From: GCA-2401735 sp051252095
GTDB lineage: Bacteria > Pseudomonadota > Gammaproteobacteria > Burkholderiales > Methylophilaceae
Direction of reading: 5' to 3'
DNA: 64,000 nt
NCBI GenBank assembly: GCA_051252095.1
Contig: JBPOFK010000009.1
Location: 42,830 to 106,829 of the forward strand
In this document: in pieces, positions 35,009 through 43,207 of the stretch
How the letters are laid out: every line of letters starts with the position of its first letter
How positions within the stretch are numbered: the first letter of the stretch is position 1
Notes under the pieces: generated by a model
The model's database searches: none
The model's input: the letters and a program-made list of their open reading frames with translations, nothing else
What the model was told of the DNA's origin: nothing
Program-made: the position numbers and the translations under genes

Positions 35009-35506
35009 CTATGAACTTGCTTCTTTCCACGTCAAATAAACCCGACAATCAAATTCTAATTGATGATAGTCAGGTTCCATATGTTCACACAGTTTATAAA
35101 ATGATTTGTTATGCTCTCGTTCTTTTAAATGGGCAAGCTCATGCACAACAATCATCCGTAAAAAAGCCTCTGGCATGGTTTTGAACGTATCTGAGATGCG
35201 AATCTCTTTTTTTGCTTTTAATTTACCACCATGCAGACGAGAGATGGCAGTGTTAAGGCCAAGTGCATGGTGTTGGATGGTTAAGCGACTGTCATATTCT
35301 ACTTTTGCTAAGGCGCTCACATTGCTTAGGTAGGTTTGTTTGATTTCACTGCAATAGTGGTATAAGGCTTTACTCGTTTGAATGGTGTGCGTTTGCGGAT
35401 AACGCTTTTGCAGGTAATCAGCTAGTTTGCCTTCTACGTACAACTGTCTGATTTGGTCTTGCAGTCCTTGAGGATAATGCTGAATGTATTTAAGTGCGAT
35501 AGTCAC
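35009..35506 (-). CDS. YgjP-like (DUF45) zinc metallopeptidase
   Basis: 165 residues from a GTG start at 35506. The zinc site is VVHELAHLKEREHNKSFY (about 118-135), an HExxH with a downstream HNKSFY histidine, as in the YgjP/WLM-like metallopeptidase family. The upstream LTIQHHALGLNTAISRLHGGKLKAKKEIRISD also fits. The role is unknown; family members are predicted cytoplasmic proteases. It is convergent with parC and 36 nt downstream of the antiporter gene on the same strand. Confidence 0.82.
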   Translation of the reverse strand: MTIALKYIQHYPQGLQDQIRQLYVEGKLADYLQKRYPQTHTIQTSKALYHYCSEIKQTYLSNVSALAKVEYDSRLTIQHHALGLNTAISRLHGGKLKAKKEIRISDTFKTMPEAFLRMIVVHELAHLKEREHNKSFYKLCEHMEPDYHQLEFDCRVYLTWKEASS

Positions 35507-35542
35507 AGCAAAAAAACCAAAATATGCATAGTGGGTAGCTGG

Positions 35543-36931
35543 TTAGTGATGCTCGCCTTCCGCTTTTAGCTCTAATAAAAAAGTTGCTTGATGCTTATTA
35601 ATAAACCAAATCAATATGGTGGCATAGACAAAAGTTGATAGCATAATCACCCCAATAACAATGGCTTTAAAAGTTTCCAAATGCTCGAAAGAGACTGGAA
35701 TCATGGTTAACATGACGATGGATAAGCCGCCTTTAATCCCAGCAAAAGAAAGCACTGTGGTCCAGCGATGGTTTACATCGACCATTTTCTGCGTTTTATT
35801 AGTAATGTACGCAAACACCATCATCATTGCTCCACGAATCACCGTCGTGGCGGCAAACATGATGAGGATTTCAAAGCGGTACTTCCACATGAGGTTAAGA
35901 TCAATCATCTCTGCCATGGCGATAAATAAAATAGTATTGGCAACCATGGCTAGTAACTGCACATCTTCTTTATTACGGAGGTGACGGTTTTTTTCTTCCA
36001 AGGTTGCTTTAACACGCTGTAAAACAGTCCCAATAATGCCTGCAGAGGTTTTTTGTTTCATCGCTTCACGCGTTAAAATAGCCTCATCATCCGTGATTTG
36101 TTCACTTTCATCTTCAATATGTTTGTTCATGACGTGATTAACCGTGATGGTGGCAAATATCACGGCCAAGATGCCAGATAAATGCATATGAGAATGTCCA
36201 CCAAAAAGGTTGAGTAATACATAAAAGTGCTCAGCTAACTCAAAAGCACCGTAGCCAGCTAAGATGAGTATCATCATTTCAGCAATACGGTTATGCGTTG
36301 TTTTCATGAAGATAAGACCAATAAAGCCAATACCAACACCAACGACGATAGAGCCAATAATCACAGCAATACTAATTTCAGCGACATAACTGGGTGTAAT
36401 CACACCACCTTTAAGTGCAAATAACCCGATAAATACAAACACGATTAATGCCGTTGCATCATTGAATAAGCTTTCGCCTTCAGCGAGCATTTTGAGCTGA
36501 TGCGGCAGCTTAAATTTAGAAAAAATACTTACGACAGAGACAGGATCAGTAGCGAGCACCATGGAAAACAGCATAACGACGGCTGCGCTGCTTAAATGGT
36601 AGTCTGCAAATAACCAATCAGAAATAGATAAGGCCATTATGATGGATAATGCGACAGCAACTATAGATAAATATAATAAGCTTAAACCATGTGTTTTTAA
36701 ATCACGAAGTTTAAGCTCTAAAGAGTCAGAGATAAGCAGCACAGGCAATAAAAAAATGACCAATTTAGCAAAACTGTCGGCATCACCTGTAATGATGGGC
36801 GCTTGTTTAATGACATAGTGAGCAACAAACGACAATGCGATTAAGCCAAGTGGAGAAGGAATTTTTAGTTTTTCTTCTAATTGCAAGGCTAAGTATAAGA
36901 TACTTGCAATCATAATAAGGGTCGTAATCAT
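35543..36931 (-). CDS. CPA1-family cation:proton antiporter (NhaP-like)
   Basis: 462 residues with about 12 hydrophobic helices. The ion-binding region has ATDPVSVVSIFSKFKLP (about 127-143) and AEGESLFNDATALIVF (about 150-165), the classic CPA1 TDP and ESLxND motifs. A soluble segment (about 270-315) rich in Glu/Lys (NKHIEDESEQITDDEAI, KEEKNRHLRNKE-like) interrupts the helices. It is expected to exchange Na+ or K+ for protons. The gene is upstream of the YgjP-like gene and 67 nt downstream of the DUF4126 gene, all on the - strand. Confidence 0.88.
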   Translation of the reverse strand: MITTLIMIASILYLALQLEEKLKIPSPLGLIALSFVAHYVIKQAPIITGDADSFAKLVIFLLPVLLISDSLELKLRDLKTHGLSLLYLSIVAVALSIIMALSISDWLFADYHLSSAAVVMLFSMVLATDPVSVVSIFSKFKLPHQLKMLAEGESLFNDATALIVFVFIGLFALKGGVITPSYVAEISIAVIIGSIVVGVGIGFIGLIFMKTTHNRIAEMMILILAGYGAFELAEHFYVLLNLFGGHSHMHLSGILAVIFATITVNHVMNKHIEDESEQITDDEAILTREAMKQKTSAGIIGTVLQRVKATLEEKNRHLRNKEDVQLLAMVANTILFIAMAEMIDLNLMWKYRFEILIMFAATTVIRGAMMMVFAYITNKTQKMVDVNHRWTTVLSFAGIKGGLSIVMLTMIPVSFEHLETFKAIVIGVIMLSTFVYATILIWFINKHQATFLLELKAEGEHH

Positions 36932-36998
36932 AAGGTGTTTTTTATTTTAAATAGTCAATAATAAATCGTATTATCTCATAGGGTAAATATCTGTAGTT

Positions 36999-37610
36999 TT
37001 ATTCATTTGGCGCGCTTATCGATTTAGAAGTTCTGCCAGTAAATAAGAAAATTGAGCGTAGACCACGCCATATTTTTGGCAATATCCAGAACATGAGTAA
37101 TATCAATAATAGCAATAGCCCAATAAATATTGCAGGGTGCATCAATGCTAGCCAGCCGCCGGTTAATAATAAGCCATCTTCTCCGATGGAAGTCACCATA
37201 TTTGATATGGGTTCGGGAGATGTGTTAATGAGTGCTCGGCTACTTGCTTTAGTTGCATGTGTGACGCCTGTCAATGATCCACCAAGCAGGGCAGCTAGCG
37301 TTGCGATCATCGGGTCGCTGCTATTGATGGCCCCCATTGCGAGTAGAGCACCAGCAGGGATACGAATAAATGCTTGAAAGCTATCCCATGTGCTATCAAT
37401 GTATGGAAATTTATCTGCTAAAAATTCTATCACCATTAATATACCAGTAATGCCAATTACGATTGAATTGCTTAAAATATCTAAACTATCTGGCAAAGCA
37501 ATAAAATGAAATTTTGCTAACATGCCAACGATAAAAACCGTTGCATAGAGTCTAAATCCACTGGCCCAACTTAAACCGCTGGCTAATGCAATGCTTGAAA
37601 TAGGGTCCAT
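36999..37610 (-). CDS. DUF4126 family membrane protein
   Basis: 203 residues. The N-terminal MDPISSIALASGLSWASGFRLYATVFIVGML and the central GALLAMGAINSSDPMIATLAALLGGSLTGVTHATKASSRALINTSPEP are characteristic of DUF4126. Four to five hydrophobic helices are visible, and the tail is basic and serine-rich. No biochemical role is known. It is divergent from the fadL-like gene across a 215-nt gap and may be co-transcribed with the antiporter gene. Confidence 0.85.
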   Translation of the reverse strand: MDPISSIALASGLSWASGFRLYATVFIVGMLAKFHFIALPDSLDILSNSIVIGITGILMVIEFLADKFPYIDSTWDSFQAFIRIPAGALLAMGAINSSDPMIATLAALLGGSLTGVTHATKASSRALINTSPEPISNMVTSIGEDGLLLTGGWLALMHPAIFIGLLLLLILLMFWILPKIWRGLRSIFLFTGRTSKSISAPNE

Positions 37611-37825
37611 ATGCTTTTCTGGCGACTGGTTTTAGTGGCTTTAGTATAAATCAAATTCTTATCGTAATTTTTCCATTTTTACCACAATAGCCGATATCAA
37701 AAGCTTATTTTGATTGTGTTATGCTGTACTAATTGTATAAAAATCAGTAGCATTGATATAACTTTTAAACTATTAAATGAAGTTTAATCTTGCTTATTCT
37801 AAAACGAAATCTTAAGGGCTGGTTC

Positions 37826-39100
37826 ATGAAAAAGAAAATAATAAACATTATGCTTGGTTCTAGTTTACTAACAGCATGCTATGCACAAGCAGCAGGCTTT
37901 GCACTGATTGAACAAAGTGCAAGTGGGATGGGGAATGCGTTTGCTGGTGGCGGAGCAGTCGCTGAAGATGCTAGTACGATTTTTTTCAACCCAGCTGGTA
38001 TGACTTACATTGAAGGCACACAAGCCGTTGGTGCATTACATTTAATTAAACCGAATGTTGAATTTGATAACGATGGATCCGTAGCAGGTACGGCTAGACC
38101 ACTTGGCGACGAGGGACCTAATGCCGGTGATTTAGCATTTGTCCCTAATTTTTACTTGATGACAGCACTTACACCATCGATTAAAGTTGGCGTTGGCGTA
38201 AACGTGCCTTTTGGGTTGAAAACTGAATATGATGATGAATGGTTAGGGCGTTTTCAGGCAAATAAATCTGAACTAAAAACAGTCAACATTAACCCATCAA
38301 TCGCATTTAAAGTAAATGATCGCGTTTCGCTTGGTTTTGGTGTTTCAGCCATGCGTGCTGAAGCAACACTGACAAGATCAGTTAACTTTGGTCCGTTTGG
38401 TGAAGGTGCTGTAAAAGTTGAGGGTGATGATTGGGGTTTTGGTTATAACTTAGGTGCGATTTTCCAAGCGACAGCTGATACACGAATTAGTGTTGCATAC
38501 CGTTCAGAAGTTAAACAAAAGTTAGAAGGAGATGCTAAATTTAAGCTGCCTACTGGTTTGCCTGGTGTCTTTGCGGCGGCAGCTACAAATGGCGATGTAT
38601 CCGCAAAAATTGATTTGCCTGCAACTTTTTCAGTTAGTGCTTTTAGTAAACTGAATAGTAAATGGGATTTAATGGGTGATATTACATGGACAGAGTGGAG
38701 CAACTTTGAAGAGCTTAGAGTTGTGCGGGATAATGGGGATACATTAACAGTTACACCAGAAAATTGGTATAACACCATGCGCTATTCTGTTGGTGTTAAT
38801 TATCACTATAACGATGTGATAAAATTACGTGCGGGTTTAGCTTATGACGAAGAGGCAATCAAAGATGAATTCCGTACACCACGTATTCCTGGTAATGATC
38901 GGAAATGGTTGTCATTAGGTGCTAGTTATAAAATGTCTCCAACATCTACTTTTGATATTGGTTACGCACATTTGTTTATTAGTGATGTGAAGATTGATGA
39001 CGACCAAACGGGCGCAACACCTTTAGGCAATGGTCGTGTACGAGGTGAATATAAAGGTAGTGTGGATATTTTGAGCTTGCAATACACCCATAATTTTTAA
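37826..39100 (+). CDS. FadL/OmpP1-family outer membrane transporter
   Basis: 424 residues from ATG 37826, preceded by AAGGGCTGG; an in-frame TTG at 37790 would spoil the signal peptide. The signal peptide is about 1-23 (MKKKIINIMLGSSLLTACYAQA), and the mature N-terminus AGFALIEQSASGMGNAFAGG is the FadL hatch signature with the NPAGMTY motif near residue 60. The remainder is beta-barrel, ending in a C-terminal Phe (YTHNF) recognised by the BAM machinery. It takes up hydrophobic compounds (fatty acids, aromatics) across the outer membrane; the substrate is unknown. The gene is a single unit ended by a strong hairpin. Confidence 0.92.
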   Translation: MKKKIINIMLGSSLLTACYAQAAGFALIEQSASGMGNAFAGGGAVAEDASTIFFNPAGMTYIEGTQAVGALHLIKPNVEFDNDGSVAGTARPLGDEGPNAGDLAFVPNFYLMTALTPSIKVGVGVNVPFGLKTEYDDEWLGRFQANKSELKTVNINPSIAFKVNDRVSLGFGVSAMRAEATLTRSVNFGPFGEGAVKVEGDDWGFGYNLGAIFQATADTRISVAYRSEVKQKLEGDAKFKLPTGLPGVFAAAATNGDVSAKIDLPATFSVSAFSKLNSKWDLMGDITWTEWSNFEELRVVRDNGDTLTVTPENWYNTMRYSVGVNYHYNDVIKLRAGLAYDEEAIKDEFRTPRIPGNDRKWLSLGASYKMSPTSTFDIGYAHLFISDVKIDDDQTGATPLGNGRVRGEYKGSVDILSLQYTHNF

Positions 39101-39129
39101 TTATTGATGCAAATTTAGTAAGATGTTAA

Positions 39130-39154
39130 AAAAGAGGCAAACAGCCTCTTTTTT
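39130..39154 (+). terminator. Bidirectional terminator between fadL-like gene and fdxA
   Basis: AAAAGAGGC (39130-39138) and GCCTCTTTT (39144-39152) form a 9-bp stem around a 5-nt loop, with T tracts on the + side (to 39154) and A runs giving a T tract on the - side. It lies 30 nt after the porin stop and 20 nt after the convergent fdxA stop, so it can serve both. Confidence 0.9.
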
Positions 39155-39173
39155 ATTTTGAATCTATTAACAC

Positions 39174-39497
39174 TTACTCGATGAGTAAATCTAGCTTACT
39201 AGGCACGCCATTCATTGCATCGGCATCTTCCATTGGCTCTTTGCGGGATGAAATGATAGGCCAAGTTTTCGCAAGACGTTCATTCAGCTCAATAAAGTGT
39301 TGTTGGTCTTCTGGTACATCATCTTCAGCAAAAATCGCCTCAGCAGGGCATTCTGCAACGCACAATGTACAATCAATACAATCATCAGGATTAATGGCCA
39401 AGAAGTTTGGCCCTTCGACAAAACAATCGACAGGGCAGACATCAACACAATCGGTGTATTTACATTGAATACAATTTTCAGTGACTACATACGTCAT
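39174..39497 (-). CDS. fdxA: 7Fe ferredoxin FdxA
   Basis: 107 residues, the same length as pseudomonad FdxA. The cluster ligands are CIQCKYTDCVDVCP (C-x2-C-x4-C-x3-CP, near residues 8-21) and CIDCTLCVAECP (C-x2-C-x2-C-x3-CP, near 39-50). The first arrangement fits one [3Fe-4S] plus one [4Fe-4S] cluster. A conserved acidic C-terminal extension follows. It is a small electron carrier. It lies 63 nt downstream of cysN on the same strand, which makes a supply of electrons to the one-subunit sulfite reductase (43204-44874) a reasonable but unproven idea. Confidence 0.93.
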   Translation of the reverse strand: MTYVVTENCIQCKYTDCVDVCPVDCFVEGPNFLAINPDDCIDCTLCVAECPAEAIFAEDDVPEDQQHFIELNERLAKTWPIISSRKEPMEDADAMNGVPSKLDLLIE

Positions 39498-39560
39498 TTT
39501 TCATTCCCTCTTTTAAATCTTATGAAATTTTAAACTATTTTCTTGTTTAAATGATACGAG

Positions 39561-40856
39561 TTATACAATCATGCCAGCACCAACAGTACCATTGGTGCTT
39601 TCATCAATAATAATAAATGCTCCTGTTGCACGGTTGCTTTTATAGTGGTCGACCATTAATGGTTGTGCGAGCTTAAAGCTTAAACGTGCAATATCATTCA
39701 TTTTTAAATCTGGTGACTGTTGTTCTTCTAGCGTATTCACATCTACTTTGTATTGAATCGATCTGATTTTAGCTTTTGATTCACGCGTTGTATGACGGAC
39801 AATGTAGGTGCGTGCAGGTGAGAGTGGCTTCTCATCAAGCCAGCAAACAAAAGCTTCGATTTGTTTGACGGGCTCTGGTGCTTCATTACTTTTAACAATC
39901 ATGTCACCACGTGACGTATCAATCTCATCTTCTAACAGTATGGTAACACTTTGTTCTGTCGTTGCAGTTTGCAATTGCTCATCACCAATTTGTATGGCTT
40001 TGACTTTAGACTGGTATCCATTTGGTAATACTGTTACCGCATCGCCTACTGCAATTTCTCCTGATTCTACTCTACCCATAAAACCTCTAAAATCATGCAA
40101 CGCAGCATCAGCGCTTGCATGCGGTCGACAAACGAATTGAACAGGAAAACGAAACTGTTCTGATTGCTCTGTGTGGGCTGCAGGTGCTTTTTCTAGCATT
40201 TCAAGTATTGTCTCACCTTGATACCAAGGCATATTGTCTAATCGGTCGACTAGCATATCTCCATTAAGGGCTGACATTGGAATAAAACGAATGTCGCGCG
40301 CACCAGCTAAACCAATCTCTTTTGCAAATTGCATATAGTCTGCACAAATTTTATCGTAAGCTTCTTGACTGTAGTCAACCAAATCCATTTTATTCACTGC
40401 AACCAAAATGTGTGGAATCCCTACTAAATGCGCTAGATAACTGTGACGACGGGTTTGTGTAAGTACACCCTTGCGAGCGTCGATTAAGATAATAGCTAGA
40501 TTAGCAGTGGATGCTGCCGTGACCATGTTGCGAGTATACTGCTCGTGCCCTGGTGCATCAGCAATAATATATTTGCGAGTGCCAGTGCTAAAGTAGCGAT
40601 AGGCGACATCAATCGTAATCCCTTGCTCACGTTCTGCTTGTAAACCATCCGTCAGTAAAGATAAATCAACTGCATCCATACCGCGTTTTTTCGAGGTATT
40701 AGATATGTGCGTCATTGTGTCGGCTAGAATCGTTTTACTATCAAATAGCAGGCGACCAATTAATGTGCTTTTACCATCATCCACGCTTCCACAAGTCATG
40801 AATCGTAATAGAGAGTCATTTTGTTGCATATTGTGCTCTTGTTTTATTATAGACAT
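39561..40856 (-). CDS. cysN: Sulfate adenylyltransferase subunit 1 (GTPase)
   Basis: 431 residues. EF-Tu-like G motifs: GSVDDGKST (23-31), DAPGHEQYTRNM (about 99-110) and NKMD (about 153). There is no fused CysC (APS kinase) domain, consistent with an APS-reducing pathway. With CysD it makes adenylyl sulfate from sulfate and ATP, driven by GTP hydrolysis. Its ATG shares one base with the cysD stop (40856), so translation is coupled. An internal Met (residue 10, MQQNDSLLRF) is an alternative start. Confidence 0.96.
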   Translation of the reverse strand: MSIIKQEHNMQQNDSLLRFMTCGSVDDGKSTLIGRLLFDSKTILADTMTHISNTSKKRGMDAVDLSLLTDGLQAEREQGITIDVAYRYFSTGTRKYIIADAPGHEQYTRNMVTAASTANLAIILIDARKGVLTQTRRHSYLAHLVGIPHILVAVNKMDLVDYSQEAYDKICADYMQFAKEIGLAGARDIRFIPMSALNGDMLVDRLDNMPWYQGETILEMLEKAPAAHTEQSEQFRFPVQFVCRPHASADAALHDFRGFMGRVESGEIAVGDAVTVLPNGYQSKVKAIQIGDEQLQTATTEQSVTILLEDEIDTSRGDMIVKSNEAPEPVKQIEAFVCWLDEKPLSPARTYIVRHTTRESKAKIRSIQYKVDVNTLEEQQSPDLKMNDIARLSFKLAQPLMVDHYKSNRATGAFIIIDESTNGTVGAGMIV

Positions 40857-41782
40857 TAGAAATAGCCCTCTTTTTTACGTAATTCCATAGAAGCGTCAGA
40901 GGTTTGATCATCTAGGCGCGTCGCGCCACGTTCAGTAATCGTTGTTGTTGCCGTTTCAATGACAATTTTTTCTGTGGTATCAGCATCGGAGTAAACAGGT
41001 GCAGTACAGGTGATGTCACCAACGGTTCTAAAGCGTACTTGTTTATTAACGATATCTTCACCAGCTTTCGGTTTGTTAATCACTTCACCGTTAGCAAGCT
41101 GCACATTGGCTGGGATTATTGAATCGCCACGCAAGATAACATCTCGATGATGTGAATAATAAATGCTCGGGAGTTCGAGTTTTTCGCGTTCTATATATTG
41201 CCACACATCCATCTCTGTCCAGTTGGAAATAGGGAACGCACGGATATTTTCACCTTTGTGAGTCCTAGCATTGTAAATATTCCATAATTCCGGGCGTTGG
41301 TTTTTAGGATCCCATTGCCCAAATTCATCCCGGAAACTCATGATGCGCTCTTTTGCCCGTGCTTTTTCTTCATCACGCCTCGCGCCACCAATACAACAAT
41401 CGAAGCCAAACTCTTCAATCGCCTCAAGCAACGTTACGGATTGGTGTTTGTTGCGTGGTTCATCTGGATGCTTGAGTACAATCGTACCGCGTGCCATTGA
41501 GTCTTCTAATGAACGAACAATTAGTCGCTCACCAATCTCTTCCGCACGACGGTCTCTAAATTCGATGACCTCTTTGTAATTGTGTCCCGTATCAATGTGC
41601 ATCAATGGAAAAGGGAAGCGGCCAGGTCTAAAAGCTTTTTCTGCGAGACGTACAATGCATAATGAGTCTTTCCCGCCAGAGAATAAGAGGACAGGGTTGC
41701 TACATTGGCCTGCTACTTCACGTAAGATGTGAATCGCCTCTGCTTCTAGCCAGTCTAAATGCGATAATATTTTTTTAGTCAT
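40856..41782 (-). CDS. cysD: Sulfate adenylyltransferase subunit 2
   Basis: 308 residues from the ATG at 41782 (MTKKILSHLDWLEAEAIHIL). An in-frame TTG at 41791 adds three residues and has no better Shine-Dalgarno. The PP-loop is LLFSGGKDSLCIVRL (about 32-46). CysD conserved segments are MHIDTGHNYKEVIEFRD, CCIGGARRDEEKARAKERI, FPISNWTEMDVWQYI and the C-terminal RKKEGYF. It is the catalytic ATP-sulfurylase subunit. It lies in the run cysI-DUF934-cysH-cysD-cysN. Confidence 0.96.
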   Translation of the reverse strand: MTKKILSHLDWLEAEAIHILREVAGQCSNPVLLFSGGKDSLCIVRLAEKAFRPGRFPFPLMHIDTGHNYKEVIEFRDRRAEEIGERLIVRSLEDSMARGTIVLKHPDEPRNKHQSVTLLEAIEEFGFDCCIGGARRDEEKARAKERIMSFRDEFGQWDPKNQRPELWNIYNARTHKGENIRAFPISNWTEMDVWQYIEREKLELPSIYYSHHRDVILRGDSIIPANVQLANGEVINKPKAGEDIVNKQVRFRTVGDITCTAPVYSDADTTEKIVIETATTTITERGATRLDDQTSDASMELRKKEGYF

Positions 41783-41808
41783 AATTTTCAATTAGTTAAT
41801 ATATTTTA

Positions 41809-42567
41809 TTAATCTTTTACATGAAGTCCACATTCTTTGTTTTGCGGGTCTTCCCACCACCAACGGCCAGACCTAACATCTTCGCCCATTGCGACAGCAC
41901 GCGTACAAGGCGCGCAGCCAATACTAGGGTAAAATTCGTCATGTAATGCATTGTATGGCACTTTGTACATTCTGATATAAGCCCAAACTTCTTTTTCTGT
42001 CCAGTCACTTAGCGGGTTGAATTTTTCAAGGTGGTTACCTTCATCAAACTCCTGGGTCGGCAGACTTGCTCTGGTCGCTGCTTGCTCTGCACGCATGCCA
42101 GTCACCCAAGCCTGTTTATCTGCTAAAGCACGTTTGAGCGGTTCTACTTTACGCATATGACAGCATGCTTTACGTAGCTCTATGCTTTCATAAAAAGCAT
42201 TGATGCCTTTTGTGCGCACATAATCTTCTACCGTTTCATGCTTCGGAAAAAACACCAGAGGCTTGGTATCGTAGGTTTTTTCAACTTCACCCATCAGCGT
42301 ATATGTTTCTGCAGGCAAACGACCAGTATCTAATGAAAATATCTCAATTGGTAGTTGCGCTTTGTTAATAATGTCTGTTAACACCATGTCTTCAGCACCA
42401 TAACTGTTTGCAAATGTGATTGCTGGAAACGCTTTGGCGGCGGATTGTAATAGTTCTACAACTTGTGCTTGCTTGGCTTCTACACTAGCTTTTAATGCAT
42501 CTGTCAATTCTGGTGTGGTTGCTGGATTACTCGCAACAGGTTTAATCATGCTAACACCGAAACTCAT
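41809..42567 (-). CDS. cysH: Adenylyl-sulfate (APS) reductase, assimilatory
   Basis: 252 residues of the PAPS/APS reductase family. A Cys-Cys pair (135-136, RKACCHMRKVEP) and Cys218/Cys221 (SIGCAPCTR) form the [4Fe-4S] ligand set that marks APS-specific reductases rather than E. coli-type PAPS reductase. The nucleophilic C-terminal ECGLH cysteine is Cys246. It reduces APS to sulfite with thioredoxin. This fits the absence of an APS kinase in the cluster. The gene is 26 nt before cysD. Confidence 0.93.
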   Translation of the reverse strand: MSFGVSMIKPVASNPATTPELTDALKASVEAKQAQVVELLQSAAKAFPAITFANSYGAEDMVLTDIINKAQLPIEIFSLDTGRLPAETYTLMGEVEKTYDTKPLVFFPKHETVEDYVRTKGINAFYESIELRKACCHMRKVEPLKRALADKQAWVTGMRAEQAATRASLPTQEFDEGNHLEKFNPLSDWTEKEVWAYIRMYKVPYNALHDEFYPSIGCAPCTRAVAMGEDVRSGRWWWEDPQNKECGLHVKD

Positions 42568-42601
42568 GCTTGACTCGCTGAATTAATTGTTAAGCTCGAC
42601 C

Positions 42602-43207
42602 TCATGCTTGGCTCCGGTTTACGCGACGCCACACAGGCACATCATCAACGGCGCCCTGGTAGGGTATTGTAAAATCATTGAGGCTAGCTATGGCTTCTTC
42701 TACATTGCGACCTTCTTTAATTAAATAGCTGTCAAAGCCAGATCTTTTTAAGAAATACAATTGGTCGCGCATAATATCGCCAACAGCACGCAATTCATTT
42801 TTAAACCCATAACGCGTACGTAACAAATTGCCTAAAGTAAAGTTACGACCATCGGCAAAGATTTGTACATAAATTGCAATAATAGGCAGGCTGTTTAAGT
42901 CATCAAATGCATCAACGAGACTTTCAATAGGTTCGTGTGTTTGTAACACAATACCAATTTCACCTGCCAGCATGCGCTCAGTAAGACTATCTCTTTTAGC
43001 TAACCATACTGTTAATGGGATCAGTACTTTACCAGCAGGAATCTCAGTGGCATCAATTTGTTTTTGGGTAAAAGTCTCTTCGCCATATAATTTAAATAAG
43101 ACCACTTTACCCGCTTGTTTACGCACAGGTTCATCACCAAAGGTGGGTGGAATCACTCTTGTCCATTCATCCTGAGCGATTTGGTTACCTTTAATTAATT
43201 GGCTCAT
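42602..43207 (-). CDS. DUF934 protein of the sulfite-reduction operon
   Basis: 201 residues. LTERMLAGEIGIVLQTHEPIESLVDAF and the LPIIAIYVQIFADGRNFTLGNLLRTRYGFKNELRAVGDIMRDQLYFLKRSGFDSY core (about 92-155) are the DUF934 signature. It is nearly always next to this type of sulfite reductase in proteobacteria and is annotated as a probable accessory oxidoreductase; no cofactor motif is evident. Its ATG overlaps the reductase stop by 4 nt (ATGA), so the two are translationally coupled. Confidence 0.9.
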   Translation of the reverse strand: MSQLIKGNQIAQDEWTRVIPPTFGDEPVRKQAGKVVLFKLYGEETFTQKQIDATEIPAGKVLIPLTVWLAKRDSLTERMLAGEIGIVLQTHEPIESLVDAFDDLNSLPIIAIYVQIFADGRNFTLGNLLRTRYGFKNELRAVGDIMRDQLYFLKRSGFDSYLIKEGRNVEEAIASLNDFTIPYQGAVDDVPVWRRVNRSQA